DNA of 64,000 nucleotides from Ulota crispa (lineage: Eukaryota > Streptophyta > Bryopsida > Orthotrichales > Orthotrichaceae), in assembly GCA_963920765.1 (NCBI GenBank), contig OY987249.1, positions 10,044,817-10,108,816 on the forward strand, in the 5' to 3' direction. The notes beneath the pieces were generated by a model, which saw only the letters and a list, made by a program, of their open reading frames with translations, ran no database searches and was not told where the DNA came from. Below are positions 46,531-57,061 of this stretch, one piece after another. A program made the position numbers and the translations under genes. The stretch's first letter is position 1. Every line of letters starts with the position of its first letter.

Positions 46531-47234
46531 TAGTTGACACGGTTATGGGGCTCATTATAGTTCAGCTGCCGCACATTTGACACGTGGAAGTACCTTCGTA
46601 CTGCCACCTGGAAACCCTAATCTGGGCTTTCCGAAGCAAGAACGGAGAATTCCAGCTTTGCTTGAGAGCTTTCTCTTTGCAGTACAACCCTCTTCTCGAT
46701 TCCTCAGTTTCGCCCACGTTTCAAATTCCCATCACTGCCTCTGCTGTGCACTCTTGCCATTGCCCTTTTTCTCCTCTTCTTTTTCCGGTTCTGCTCAATT
46801 ACTTTGACACTCCAGCTGGTAACCGCTCTTGCAATCACTCTTCAATTTGCCCTCCATTCCTTAATCCAAACATTTCCATCCATCAAAACCCGGTTCATTG
46901 TTTCCACATTTTTTTCTTTTCTTTCTTTCTTTTCCTGTCCCGCTTTTTCAACATTCCACAGTTCCAAGTGGCAGATTACTTGCCATCTCATCGTTTGTTA
47001 TGTCCATGAACATACAGCGCTTGTACAACTCTTATTAGTGTATCCTTTCCCTTGGTCCTTATAATCAGTGACTCTGGGTAGAAACATCTCACTTTCTATT
47101 TGATTTCTGATGTATTTTGAATATTTGTGTAGCGCATGAGAAGCTGCGTTGAAGTGCGTGAGAAAAAAGCTCCAGTATCTACTTGAGCTCTCTACCGTTT
47201 CATCAGCTTCACACTCTTAAGACGATTTCGAAGA

Positions 47235-48416
47235 ATGGCAGACATACAGAGTAATGCAACACAGATCAATATACCGCACAAAGATGTGCCTAAAGAGACT
47301 GAGCCTCCTGCCTCACGGTAACACTCCCAAATTAGGGTTTAGGGTTTCAGGTTTTTGTTTACATTTTTGGTGATCTGAGGTTGACATCAGGGTTTCTTTT
47401 AACTGACACAGAGGGCAAAGCATGACTTCGTGTCTATATAAGAAGATTTTTCGAGTTTTCGAGGGAAGAGAAGTTACTAGTTGAACTGACAGAGTTTGGC
47501 AAACAATTAAAAGAAACACTGGTTGACATCTAATGTTGTACTAGTGTGTATAGGCACACACTTTGACTGAATCGGACATATATGGGTAATGCAACATTCT
47601 AACTTTACAAAAAAAAAACAGCATCTCATAAATCAATTGGTCTAGAATCTAATCCTAATGTATGTTACAAAAAATCAATATCTCATAATTGGTTCAACAT
47701 CTAATCTTGATGCATTGTCATTTTGGTCCTTTTCTGACACCAAAAATAGTAATTGTCTTCATCATCATAATGTTACTTTTCATACTTTGCTAGGAGGTGC
47801 TTAGCATTTTGTTGGTTTTCTAACACATGATTGGAGGGTGTTTGGTGTTTTTATATATGGGGCATCTTTTATTGTTTCAACTTTCACCAATAAATTCTAG
47901 AAGATTTTGGAAAAAGATATTGTTGGAGGGTGCTTGTTGTTCTAAATCTAGGGTGTCTTTTATTGCTTCAATTTTCACCAAAAAAGTTATAGAAGGTTCT
48001 AAAAAGGGCACGGAGACAGCAAGGGTGAGGTTCCCACTTAGTGGGTTCCCACACTCAGTGGTATAGATAGATGGAATTGTTTTGCAGGTTTTGACAAGTT
48101 TCATGCACGATAATTTAATAGCATTGACGAATGTGTTCGTGGTTGTAAAAATGCTAGGGACCATGCTGCCATACCTTTGGACTACTCCGTTGGTGGAGAA
48201 GGCGTAGATGTGAACATGGAAGCTCCAATTTCCAGTGACGATATTGTGCGTGCAGGGGGACTTGGTGCTGGTGATGGTGTTGCCAGTGCAATGCCGACCA
48301 CGGTTGATGCAACAGATTATGAAGAATCGTTGATGGATGCTGCGCAATACGAAGACTCAGAAGATGTGAAATCCTCTCGTCCTCTTCACCCTGGGCTTGG
48401 ATTACGCCAAGATTGA
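47235..48416 (+). CDS. Small acidic protein, unidentified, two exons
   Basis: Exons 47235-47317 and 48122-48416 join in frame to give 125 aa (378 nt). Intron 47318-48121 is GT-AG, with acceptor TTTAATAG; another acceptor at 48087 would run into a stop. The protein starts MADIQSNATQINIPHKDV, continues SRIDECVRGCKNARDHAAIPLDYSV, then an acidic half with ISSDDIVRAGGLGAGDGVAS, DATDYEESLMDAAQYED and the C-terminal RPLHPGLGLRQD. There is no signal peptide or membrane segment. The pyrimidine-rich sequence at 46570-47230 is probably promoter and 5' UTR. The regular codon structure and phase match argue for a real gene. I do not recognise the function. A Stowaway-like element starts 62 bp after the stop. 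Confidence 0.7.
47830..48005 (+). repeat. Direct duplication in the intron of the 125-aa gene
   Basis: Two units of about 90-100 bp, starting GGAGGGTGTTTGGTGTT (47834) and GGAGGGTGCTTGTTGTTC (47925), share CATCTTTTATTG / TGTCTTTTATTG and TTCACCAA segments. Confidence 0.7.
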
Positions 48417-48477
48417 AGGAAAATAACACGTGGCAGTGGATCCAAACACAACAGCGCCAAGTGGGACACTTTTTTTA

Positions 48478-49051
48478 CTCCCTCTGTCCCTCTTGAAAAC
48501 GTACAAAAAGCTTCCTTGTGAAGGATTAACTGTGTTTTCATGTGCTACTGACACATGCATTCTAGAATCAGTATACCATCATCCCCAGTTTTGATGTTGT
48601 CATTTAGGCACCCAAATTCCATGCACAAAGTATCATATTTGTGCATAGTTTGTGAATGTTGCTAGCTCCTCAATATTTTAGTATGTGTGCTAGTGACACA
48701 TGCATTCTAGAATCAATATACCATCTACCAAATGTATGCAAAATCTCCAGCTTTGATGTTGCCGTTTGGGCACCTAAATTCCATGCAAAAAGGACCATAT
48801 TTATGTATGCTATCAGCTCCTTGTTATTGATGAGGTAAAGATTAGTAGCAACAATGGTACCTCATATGGGTAAGGCCAAGCTTGCTTGGAGAGGAATGCT
48901 CTCTAACCACTTAACTTGCTCCCATAAGATCATTGAACATGACAATTGCTTTCTCAGCGTTTGAAATTGGAACCTTTGTACTGATGCAAGAAATGTGTCT
49001 GATTTGGAGCTTTTAAGAGACATTTGAAGCTTTTTAGAGGGACAGAGGGAG
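48478..49051. mobile_element. Stowaway-like (Tc1/mariner) MITE
   Basis: The left terminus CTCCCTCTGTCCCTCTTGAA and the inverse of the right terminus, CTCCCTCTGTCCCTCTAAAA, are the classic Stowaway end. TA flanks both sides (48476-48477 and 49052-49053). At 574 bp it is longer than usual. The interior has a direct duplication of about 150 bp (GACACATGCATTCTAGAATC at about 48550 and 48696). Confidence 0.92.
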
Positions 49052-50231
49052 TATTTGGTTTGCAGTGTATAGATATTCTTACCATAGAGACTTGTTTCAC
49101 ATCTTCTCGTTCCGAACAAGAGTTTGTTTAAGAATGTAGCACTTGGAGCATTTCTTCAACATTCTTGTGTCATAATTTCTGAGTTTGCCCGTCGTGTGAC
49201 CCATCTCTTTGCAGAACTCAGTGAGATTCAGGTGATTTTTTGAGGACGTTGCCTTTGGAGGACATTTCTTGTTGACGATGTTGTTGAATGTTTTTAGAAT
49301 GCCTTGTGGCTTGTAATTGCTTCAACATCATCTTATAAATTATGTCTTTAGGGCATAATATCGTCTGACTTGCTGTTATTTGCATTACACCATCGAAGTT
49401 GGACCTATGTGGTTTAGAGCATGGCGAATGTGAAGCAGTGCAGATATTTGCAGGTCTTAACTGAGAATGCGGAGGTGGTACAGTATGTAGTCAAACGCAC
49501 CAAGTTTTTGCACATTTACTTCAGATTTACGTACTATTGACCTGAGTGTGCTATCTTAGAGACTGCAAACTCCCTCGAAGGAAGGCAGGTTTGGGTTTGG
49601 GTTTCTAACAGGGAATATACTAGTGCTTGGTTAATATCAACCTTTGTAACAGAAATGATTGGATATGATAACATTCCCACCCCCCTTTCGCCCAAAATGT
49701 GTATTATTGCTTATGATCAATGTTTGCTTTTTGTCAACACCCATTCTCACTCATCCATTCTCACTCATCCACTAGAAAAGCATTTGGTTAGTGAACAATA
49801 ACATAGGTGAGAAAGCCCCTTCAGATTAACAACCACAAGAACCAGGGGAAGTAATGCAAATGGAGTGTTTATTTATGATCAATGCTGGATATGGTTAACA
49901 TTTTTTTCTAGCCCAAAGTGTTTCTTATCCAAGCACCACTGTATTGCATTGTATAAGTTGTTGTACTTCTGAGTAAAATTTTTTTGCATCACTTCAACAA
50001 CACCTCTTTGTACTCGAGGTTAAGAATACCATCATTAGACTTGCAAACGTAGTTTTTTTGCTATCATGCATAGAGATACTGAACGACGATAGCAAAAATA
50101 CGGTACAAACTTGCACTTTCAAGATCAAATGACGTTGAAAAATAAATTATATGCAACACCAGAAACTCAATGTCATTGAAAGCAGGCTAGCGTTTCAAAA
50201 ATTAGAACAGAAGGAAAAAAGCTTTCTGTGA
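49052..50231. other. Intergenic region between convergent genes
   Basis: It holds a family H element (49618-49943) and otherwise unassigned AT-rich sequence. It should include the 3' UTR of the prolyl-tRNA synthetase gene on the minus strand. Confidence 0.5.
49618..49943. mobile_element. Family H inverted-repeat element, copy 2
   Basis: The left end TAGTGCTTGGTTAATATCAA and right end TTATCCAAGCACCACTGTA are inverted repeats. The body matches 26061-26400 (CAACCTTTGTAACA, CACTCATCCACTAGAAA). Confidence 0.7.
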
Positions 50232-53200
50232 TCAGTAACTACGTCCCCACAGCGCCCATTTCTTTGCAGGTTTGCCAGATGCGAAACACTTGGTTCCTGA
50301 GATTTGTCACCCGCCACCCCCAACGATGTCAGCCCCCTCAGACCCCAGCTTTTTCACAAAAGCTTACTTCAAAGTTTTGCTAGAAACTGAAAGAAAAATT
50401 AAACAAAGCATTGAATAAATAACAGCAAAAAAGGGGTACCTTCGGCGAGGGTGTTGGACACCATTGGAAGGGTGTCTTGTTCAAATGGCATGCAGAGAGT
50501 TTTGGCCGCACCAGCCTCTCCCTTGGTCCTTGCCTTCACACTTTCCTCCACCTCCTGCATATTCAAAACCCCACTATCATATTAAACCCTTTAAAGAAAC
50601 CACACAAAGATTAAAGAAAGCTCAAGTCAAAAAATCAGTTCTCTTACATGACTTTTAAGAGCTGCACCCTCAAGTGCTCAAACCAAAAAAAGACAAAAAA
50701 ACATAAATTTTCCAAAAACTGATAGTTAATATTACCAACTTCCGAAACATTTGTTCAATCTATAAAAAACGTAGAATGTTATTACACTTTCTTTGTATTG
50801 ATACATTTTGCTGAAGCTTCCTAAATGATTTGTGAGGGGAGGCGGCTACTTTGGGCCATTTGGGCAGTGAGCATTTTAACCCCAAAAAGACTAAGAATAC
50901 ATAACTCAGAACCTAAGTAATCAGATCTATCACGATAGAGAAAGTTTGAATTCAGATGTGGCTAAGTTTTTCTATCACCAAAATCGTTGAAAAACATTGC
51001 ATGCGTCGGTAGAAAATTTTCAACTTAAAGATAAAAGTAAGGAACCCACATGTGATATAGTCGAACCTGATAGGTAAAAAAATAATCAGGCCTGATTGTG
51101 GAGGTGTATTTCAATTAGGGGGTTCAAAACTCATGGTAAAAATGAAAGTCAGTTTAAAGATATATTTGCAAAGCACTCACCACTTCGTCACACCATGGCG
51201 CCAGCACCATTTTCTTGTCATTCAAAGCAGCCACAAAATCAAGCCAATTGTCAGCCACCGTGATGCACGAGGTCCGCTCCTCACGCGCTCTCTCCAACAA
51301 GCTTTTCTGCATGGTCTCCAAGATCTCCGCCACCTTCACCACAAGGTCCGCCATGGGAATATCCTGAGACCGCCCCTCGGCTTTGTCTTCCAGGTCCCTC
51401 CGAACCACACGAACCTTCAAAAATCCCAAAACGTTGACACCAAGTTAACCCAACCACTACAGTTACCAAAAAAACGACAATTCAACTTTCTCAAAAAACA
51501 AAACAAACCATGGAAAAGATGTAGCATAAAAAGCAGCAATTAAGGTAAAAAACATTGCACCATCTAAACAGTACTGTGAGGCACTTTTCATCTAATACAC
51601 TCAAAACACCCGTCGTAAAACCATAAAACAAAAAGCAAAAAATCTAGTCTTTTGAAATTGCAGCCACCACAGAAGTACATATACTCTTTATAACCCCTAA
51701 GAATGCTGGCATCCAAAATGTGCACGATGAATAGTTTCAAACGATTACGGATGAAGTATATCCAAGTACACCTAGATAGCAAACTTTGTAATTTCTTCAA
51801 CAATGTGATTAGCCTGATCATTGGATGCTTCACGATATTGGTGCAAGTCCCCGAATCAGTTGATGTAAAGATAGAAGAAGTAGAAGAAACTTGCAAATTA
51901 AAGATCTTGTTGCTAGAGTCTTTCTAGACCAACTTATGAAAAAAATTATCCAAAAATCAAATAACGACTTCAAAATCTAACAAAACAGTGTTTTACAACT
52001 TATTAGATGAAGTCTAATCAAAGCTGAAAAGCATCAAAAAGATTAAACAAAGAACAAAAAAATCTAGTTTGGCTTGTGACTTTACAAGTATCTTATTGCT
52101 CAGTGTCAACAATGGCCGAGCTATTTAGCTTTGCACATGTCCATTGTATAACATAATCTTGCTTCTTGTCTTGCAGATGTGGTACAGCTTTTATTTTTTT
52201 GTAGCAAATTTTAGCTTTATGAATAAATACTCAGCAACATGACTATTGGTTAGATTTGAAAGAGTGTGAGGAGTGTTAGTGGATGGTACCTGCTTCTTTT
52301 CAATATCCCTGGGACCAATTTCAATTCTCAAGGGCACTCCCTTGAGCTCCCAGTGCGAGTACTTCCAGCCTGGGGAGTGGATGTCCGTCAAATCCGCCTT
52401 CACTCTCAGCCCTGCTTCCTGCAACTGCCGGGTCACCTTCAAGCATTCCTCGGAGGGGTCGATTCCCTTGAACGGCACCGGAATGACCACCACCTGGATT
52501 GGAGCTACTCTTGGAGGAAGCACCAAGCCTTTGTTGTCTCCGTGCACCATCACCATCACTCCAATCTACAAAAAGAGAAAAGAAAAACTATTTAAAATAA
52601 TAGTACAAAATCTCAAATTTAAAAGTGAAAAAATGTCACAAAAAAAGAGATAAACATAATAGCAACTTCTTAACCCTCCAGAGTACAAGCAGCCATGATG
52701 AATGGTTTCAAAACGCTTACCTGTATGAAAAGGATGAAGTACATCCAAGTATGCTTAGAAAGCTTCTTTTTCTTTTTATCTATTTTTCTCAACTATGTGA
52801 CTAGTTTGATCGTCGGGTGCTATGCGGTTATTGTATGCAAGACTTTGAATCAGTTCATGTTAAGATGGAGGAAGAAGAAACAAAAAAGACTTCCAGAAAA
52901 TGAAGATCTTGTTCCTGGAATCTTCAGGGAAGACTACATTGTTTTGGTCTCAAAAACTGAAAGGGGCTGAACAGATGCAGAAGGGAAAAGAGAATTTTTA
53001 CCGTTCTGGTGGTGAGACCCCAAGAGTTCTGCCACACCATCTTCCGCTCCCGATTCTCATCCTCAAAGTAAATTTCAAACATCTTGGCGAAGTTCTGACC
53101 CAAGCAATGTGACGTCCCGCCTTGGACTCCACGGCCTGTGGCAGGAATGAACGCCTGTGCATCGAAAAAAAAACAAAAAAAAACAAAGTTAAGACCTGGG

Positions 53201-56200
53201 CACATTCCTAGCTCAGTATAATCAAAAGACTTATTTTTTCAGTACATTGTCAATAACACCTACCGAACCCCCTTTAGATTTAGAGCACTGTGCTTTATAT
53301 CGCTTAAAAAACGTAGTAGAATTGGAGTACTATATTGAAATTTAGCACTGTAAACTCATGTACAAACATTCGCAGAATCCTTGTTTATTGTTTGGATTTA
53401 CGGTAAATCTCTAGGAGGTTGGGTAAACATGCGGAAAAAGTCAAATAAACATACTCAAAAAGAGCTTTCCTCTGTGGTCAAGATGCAGGTGGATTTTAGA
53501 AAAATATAGGGAAAATTTCATGGATACCCTGAAGTTTGCAATATTTGCATAGATACCCCTGCATTTTCAGAAATTGCACATATACCCTTGGACCATAATT
53601 TTTAGGCATTTATTTGCTGTGCTCGTACTTCCTTCATAACCAATGTTGAGGAAGGAAATGTAATGAAACAAAATAGAAGCAACGTGCGCACAAAGGAAGA
53701 AGGGAAATGGCATGCACAACAAAACAAACGCCTGAAAATTTTTGTCCGCGGGTATTTGTGCAATTTCTGAAAAGCAGGGGTATCTCTGCAAATATTGCAA
53801 ACTTCAAGGGTATCCATGAAATTTTCCCAAAAACATGAAATTGTTATGAAGAAAATAGGGTGTTTTACCTCAACAGTGGTGGTGTACAAACCACCAGCAA
53901 ACTTCTCCACCTCACTCTTCACACCCTTGATGACTGGCACTGCAAGGAGCTCCTCATATACCCGGCTATACAGCTCCAAAATTTGGTGCACCTGCCGACA
54001 TCCCAATCCTCAAAGTGTTAGCTTGGTTGTAAGCTTATTTTAAAGTTGGTTTTGTAAAACCTTCAGAACATAAAAAGTCTGCAAAACGAGATATCCACTA
54101 AGTAAGCAGTAGTAGTTTATGAAATAGAGACTTAGACTAACCTCAACGTCGGCTTCTGCTTTGGTAGCAAAAGCAGTATGGCCTTCTTGCCACAAAAACT
54201 CACGACTCCTGCATGATTAAAACCGAGATTCTCATATCAAGCTTTGTAGCAAAAATACGTAAAACTTCGAAATCCAAATGCAGAAAATATTAGAGGCAAT
54301 TCCGATTTGCTACTTTCAGACAGTACAAGGCAAATTAGAAAAAGTAGAGCACCTGTTTTTAAGGTTCTACTGAACTAAAGATTGGAGTTTGATATAGATA
54401 AAAAGCGTGCTTTTTTTCAAGGTGGAGGGGTTGTCTGAGAAGTGTACCTGATGAAAGGGGTGGGGTGCTTGAATTCCCAACGCACCACGTTGCACCACTG
54501 ATTCATTCTGAGAGGGAGATCACGGTGACTACGGATCCACTTTGCAAAAATAGGGTACATGACCGTTTCACTGGTGGGACGAATGGCAATGGGCTCTTCC
54601 AGTTGAGAGTCTCCAGATCTCGTCACCCAGGCCACCTGGTGCATACCGAACGTGACACACGAGGTGAAGGAGCAGCAACCCATGGAGACGAAAGAAACCC
54701 CCAAAAAACTAAAACAAAAAAAACTGAAGAGTAACCACGTCTATATCCGTAAGAACTTTGAAGTAAAATCATGAAAGAAAGCTTTCATGAGAAAGTTCAA
54801 ACAGAAAAGAAAGGAAATCATATCCTAAATTTCTCAACAAGAGATGAGTGTTTTCAAGAGTTTAGGGTTCAAAGTTTGGATTTTTTTTGGTGGTACTAAG
54901 GACGAGCAAGAAAGCCAGGTACCTCGGGGACGAACTCTTCGATGTGGTTCATTAGAGGCTGAAGAGATAGATAAACCCTGAGCAGCCTCGTCCTAAACCC
55001 TAAAGTTTGAAGAAAATCATGAAAGAGAAGCTTTGAGGAGAAAGGAAACCATACCCAGCGCTTTTCAATGGTAGACGAGAGTTTTCAAGAGTGGGGATTC
55101 AAAAAGATTGTTTTGTTTTGTTTTGTTTTGGGGTAGTAGCCTTGTGCTTTAGGTAAGGAAAAGTAAAGTAAAAAATACCTCGGGGGCGAACCCTTCGACG
55201 TGGTCCTTCTCTTTGTTCAAAGCCTTCTCCGAAACGAAGAGAGGGAAGTAGGTGTTCTCGATGCCCATTTTCTTGATCTCCTTGTCGAAGAAGTCCTTGA
55301 TGGATTCCCAGATGGAGTAGGACCACGGGCGCAGAATGTAGCACCCGGACACGTCGTAGTACTCGATCATCTCGCCTCGCACCACAATCTGCAGTACCGA
55401 CACACACCCGGTGGCGTCAAACCCAAGGCGGTTCAAATAAACAATTCAAGCAGCACGTGCACAAATGCTGTCACATGCTGTCTAGGGTTCTGCGCCACAC
55501 TACGGAATGGCCTGTGAAGAGCTAAAGAGAAGAAAGTATCGACTTTTCTGAGGTAGTTCAAAAAAATTGAGGCGAATTTGAAAGACGGAAGGATCAAGCA
55601 CCACGTGCACGAATGCTGTCTAGGGTTCTACGCCAAACTACAGAATGGTGTCTCTGGGAAGATCCAAAGAAGGAAAGCTTCCACTTCTCTGAGGCGGTTC
55701 AAAAAAACTGAGACGAATTTGAAAAACGAAAAGATCAAGCACCATGTGCACGAATGCTGTCTAGGGTTCTACGCCAAACTACGGAATGGCCGTCTCTATG
55801 AAGATGTAAAGAGAAGAAAGCTTCGAACTCTCTGAGGCGGTTCAAAAAATTTGAGGCGAATTTGAAAAAGGTAAGGGTCAAGCACCACGTGCACAAGTGC
55901 TGTCCAAATTACGGAATGGGCGTCTCTGTGAAGATCCATTGAAGAAAGCTTCAACCTCTCTGAAGCGATTCAAAAAATTTGAGGCCAATTCAAAAAACGT
56001 GGTGCACAAGTGCTGTCTAGGGTTCTACGCCAAACTTTGGAATAATGTTTCTGTGAAGATATAGAGAAGAAAAAGCTTCATCTTCTCTGAGTGACTTACG
56101 TCGGAGTACCATTCGCCGAAGTTTTCTTCCTTTTTGAAAGCAAGCCCAAGTCCCGACTCCTTCTTCACTTCCTTCTTGGCTGCCCCCCCCAGAGCAAAAC

Positions 56201-56488
56201 ACACGAAAATCTCAGCAAAACTTTCTGAAACCCTAAAAACAGCTCTCCGAAGTATGCAGAAAAAAGAAGAGAAAAGATAACTGACTGCGGACCTGCTTGA
56301 GATGCACCGCCGTGCACGACGGCCTTCTTCTCCTTGGGAGCCTTCTTGGGCTTCTCCTTCTTCTCCTTGATCTTCGCCTCCGGAGCTTCAGCGCCGCTGA
56401 TGCTCACCTTCTCCGCCACGTTGAGGTCGTTCACACTCGCTCGCTCCGCCCCCGCGCCCTGCTGTTCCGCCATTTTCAAATCCTCCAT
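50232..56488 (-). CDS. Prolyl-tRNA synthetase, cytosolic (eukaryote/archaeal type)
   Basis: This class II synthetase attaches proline to tRNA-Pro. Eleven minus-strand exons join in frame: 56488-56293, 56179-56100, 55388-55179, 54635-54448, 54208-54142, 53991-53869, 53154-53002, 52565-52290, 51414-51181, 50554-50440 and 50296-50232 (1707 nt, 568 aa). Residues 1-70 are a Lys/Glu-rich extension ([17 protein letters not shown]). The catalytic core follows: [37 protein letters not shown], motif 2 [40 protein letters not shown] and motif 3 [15 protein letters not shown]. Then come the anticodon-binding domain ([33 protein letters not shown]) and the C-terminal domain ending [17 protein letters not shown], the typical C-terminus. 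It is not fused to GluRS, as usual in plants. Introns 2, 3 and 6 carry repeats. It shares a 573-bp divergent promoter with NLE1. Confidence 0.96.
53509..53828. mobile_element. Family B MITE, copy 3, in prolyl-tRNA synthetase intron 6
   Basis: It begins GGGAAAATTTCATGGATACC and ends CCATGAAATTTTCCC. The flanks AAAAATATA and AAAAACATG match at seven of nine positions. Its right end is only 40 bp from the exon 6 donor of the minus-strand gene. Confidence 0.85.
54762..55205 (-). repeat. Duplication in ProRS intron 3 that includes the end of exon 3
   Basis: Sequence at 54762-54955 is a diverged copy of 55005-55205. Shared phrases are ATCATGAAAGA, GAGTTTTCAAGAG or GTGTTTTCAAGAG, and a TACCTCGGGG(A/G)CGAAC segment. 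The right part of 55005-55205 is the 3' end of exon 3 plus its donor; the copy at 54920-54950 is a degenerate version with its own GTACCT donor. Confidence 0.8.
55447..56075 (-). repeat. Tandem array of about 140-bp units in ProRS intron 2
   Basis: Five units start near 55447, 55593, 55735, 55878 and 56000. Each contains a CACGTGCACxAxTGCTGT core, most also CTAGGGTTCTACGCCAAACT, then an AAGAAAGCTTC..TCTCTGAGGCGGTTC segment and an AATTTGAAAAACG-like end. This array makes up most of intron 2. Confidence 0.9.
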
Positions 56489-57061
56489 CGCTACGAACCG
56501 CTAAACCCTAATAATACCAACACGACTCACAAGCCAACCGCTAAACCCTAATAGCCAACACAACTCAAGAGCCGAAGCGCCAAGGGGTAGCAGTCCACAC
56601 AAAAAGAGACGCTTTAGGGGGAGTCCATTTCAGTTTTGCTCTAATTTTAGGGTTAGGGTTTTGGACCTCGCCATTGACCAGTTGAGAGGGAGCGGGGGTG
56701 GGAGGGTTTAACTTAGCTTTTTTTTCTAGGGTTTATTTTTTGCTGGAGCTTTGGTTGTTCAAGAGGTTTCGTAAGTAGAAAATCTGGAATTGTGAGGGAC
56801 CCTAAACACCAACACAACCAGCAAGCCGAAGCGGCAAGGGCAGTAGACAGAGAAAGAGACGCTTTTGGGGGAGTCCATTCCAGTTTTGCTCTAATTCTAA
56901 GGTTAGGGTTTCAGGCCTCGACATTGACCAGTTGTGAGGGAGCGGGGGAGGGAGGGTTTTAGCAGGATTTTTTTGTAGGGTTTTTTTTGTGCTGGAGATT
57001 TTGGTTGTTTCGCGAGGTTTTTGCAAGGAGAGGATTTGGAATTGTGATTGAGTTGAGAAGG
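56489..57061. promoter_or_regulatory. Divergent promoter of ProRS (-) and NLE1 (+), internally duplicated
   Basis: 573 bp separate the two start codons. Telo-box motifs AAACCCTAA occur at 56502-56510 and 56543-56551, and TTAGGGTTAGGG near 56647. In plants these elements are typical of ribosome and translation genes. A unit of about 250 bp is present twice (about 56546-56798 and 56800-57050), each with GCCGAAGCG, GGGGGAGTCCATT(T/C)CAGTT, CATTGACCAGTTG and GGGAGCGGGGG. No TATA box was identified. Confidence 0.75.

Noticed and set aside
46577..47064. Overlapping frames upstream of the 125-aa gene
   Set aside because: The region is pyrimidine-rich with no motif and looks like promoter and 5' UTR; no frame joins in phase to the downstream exons.
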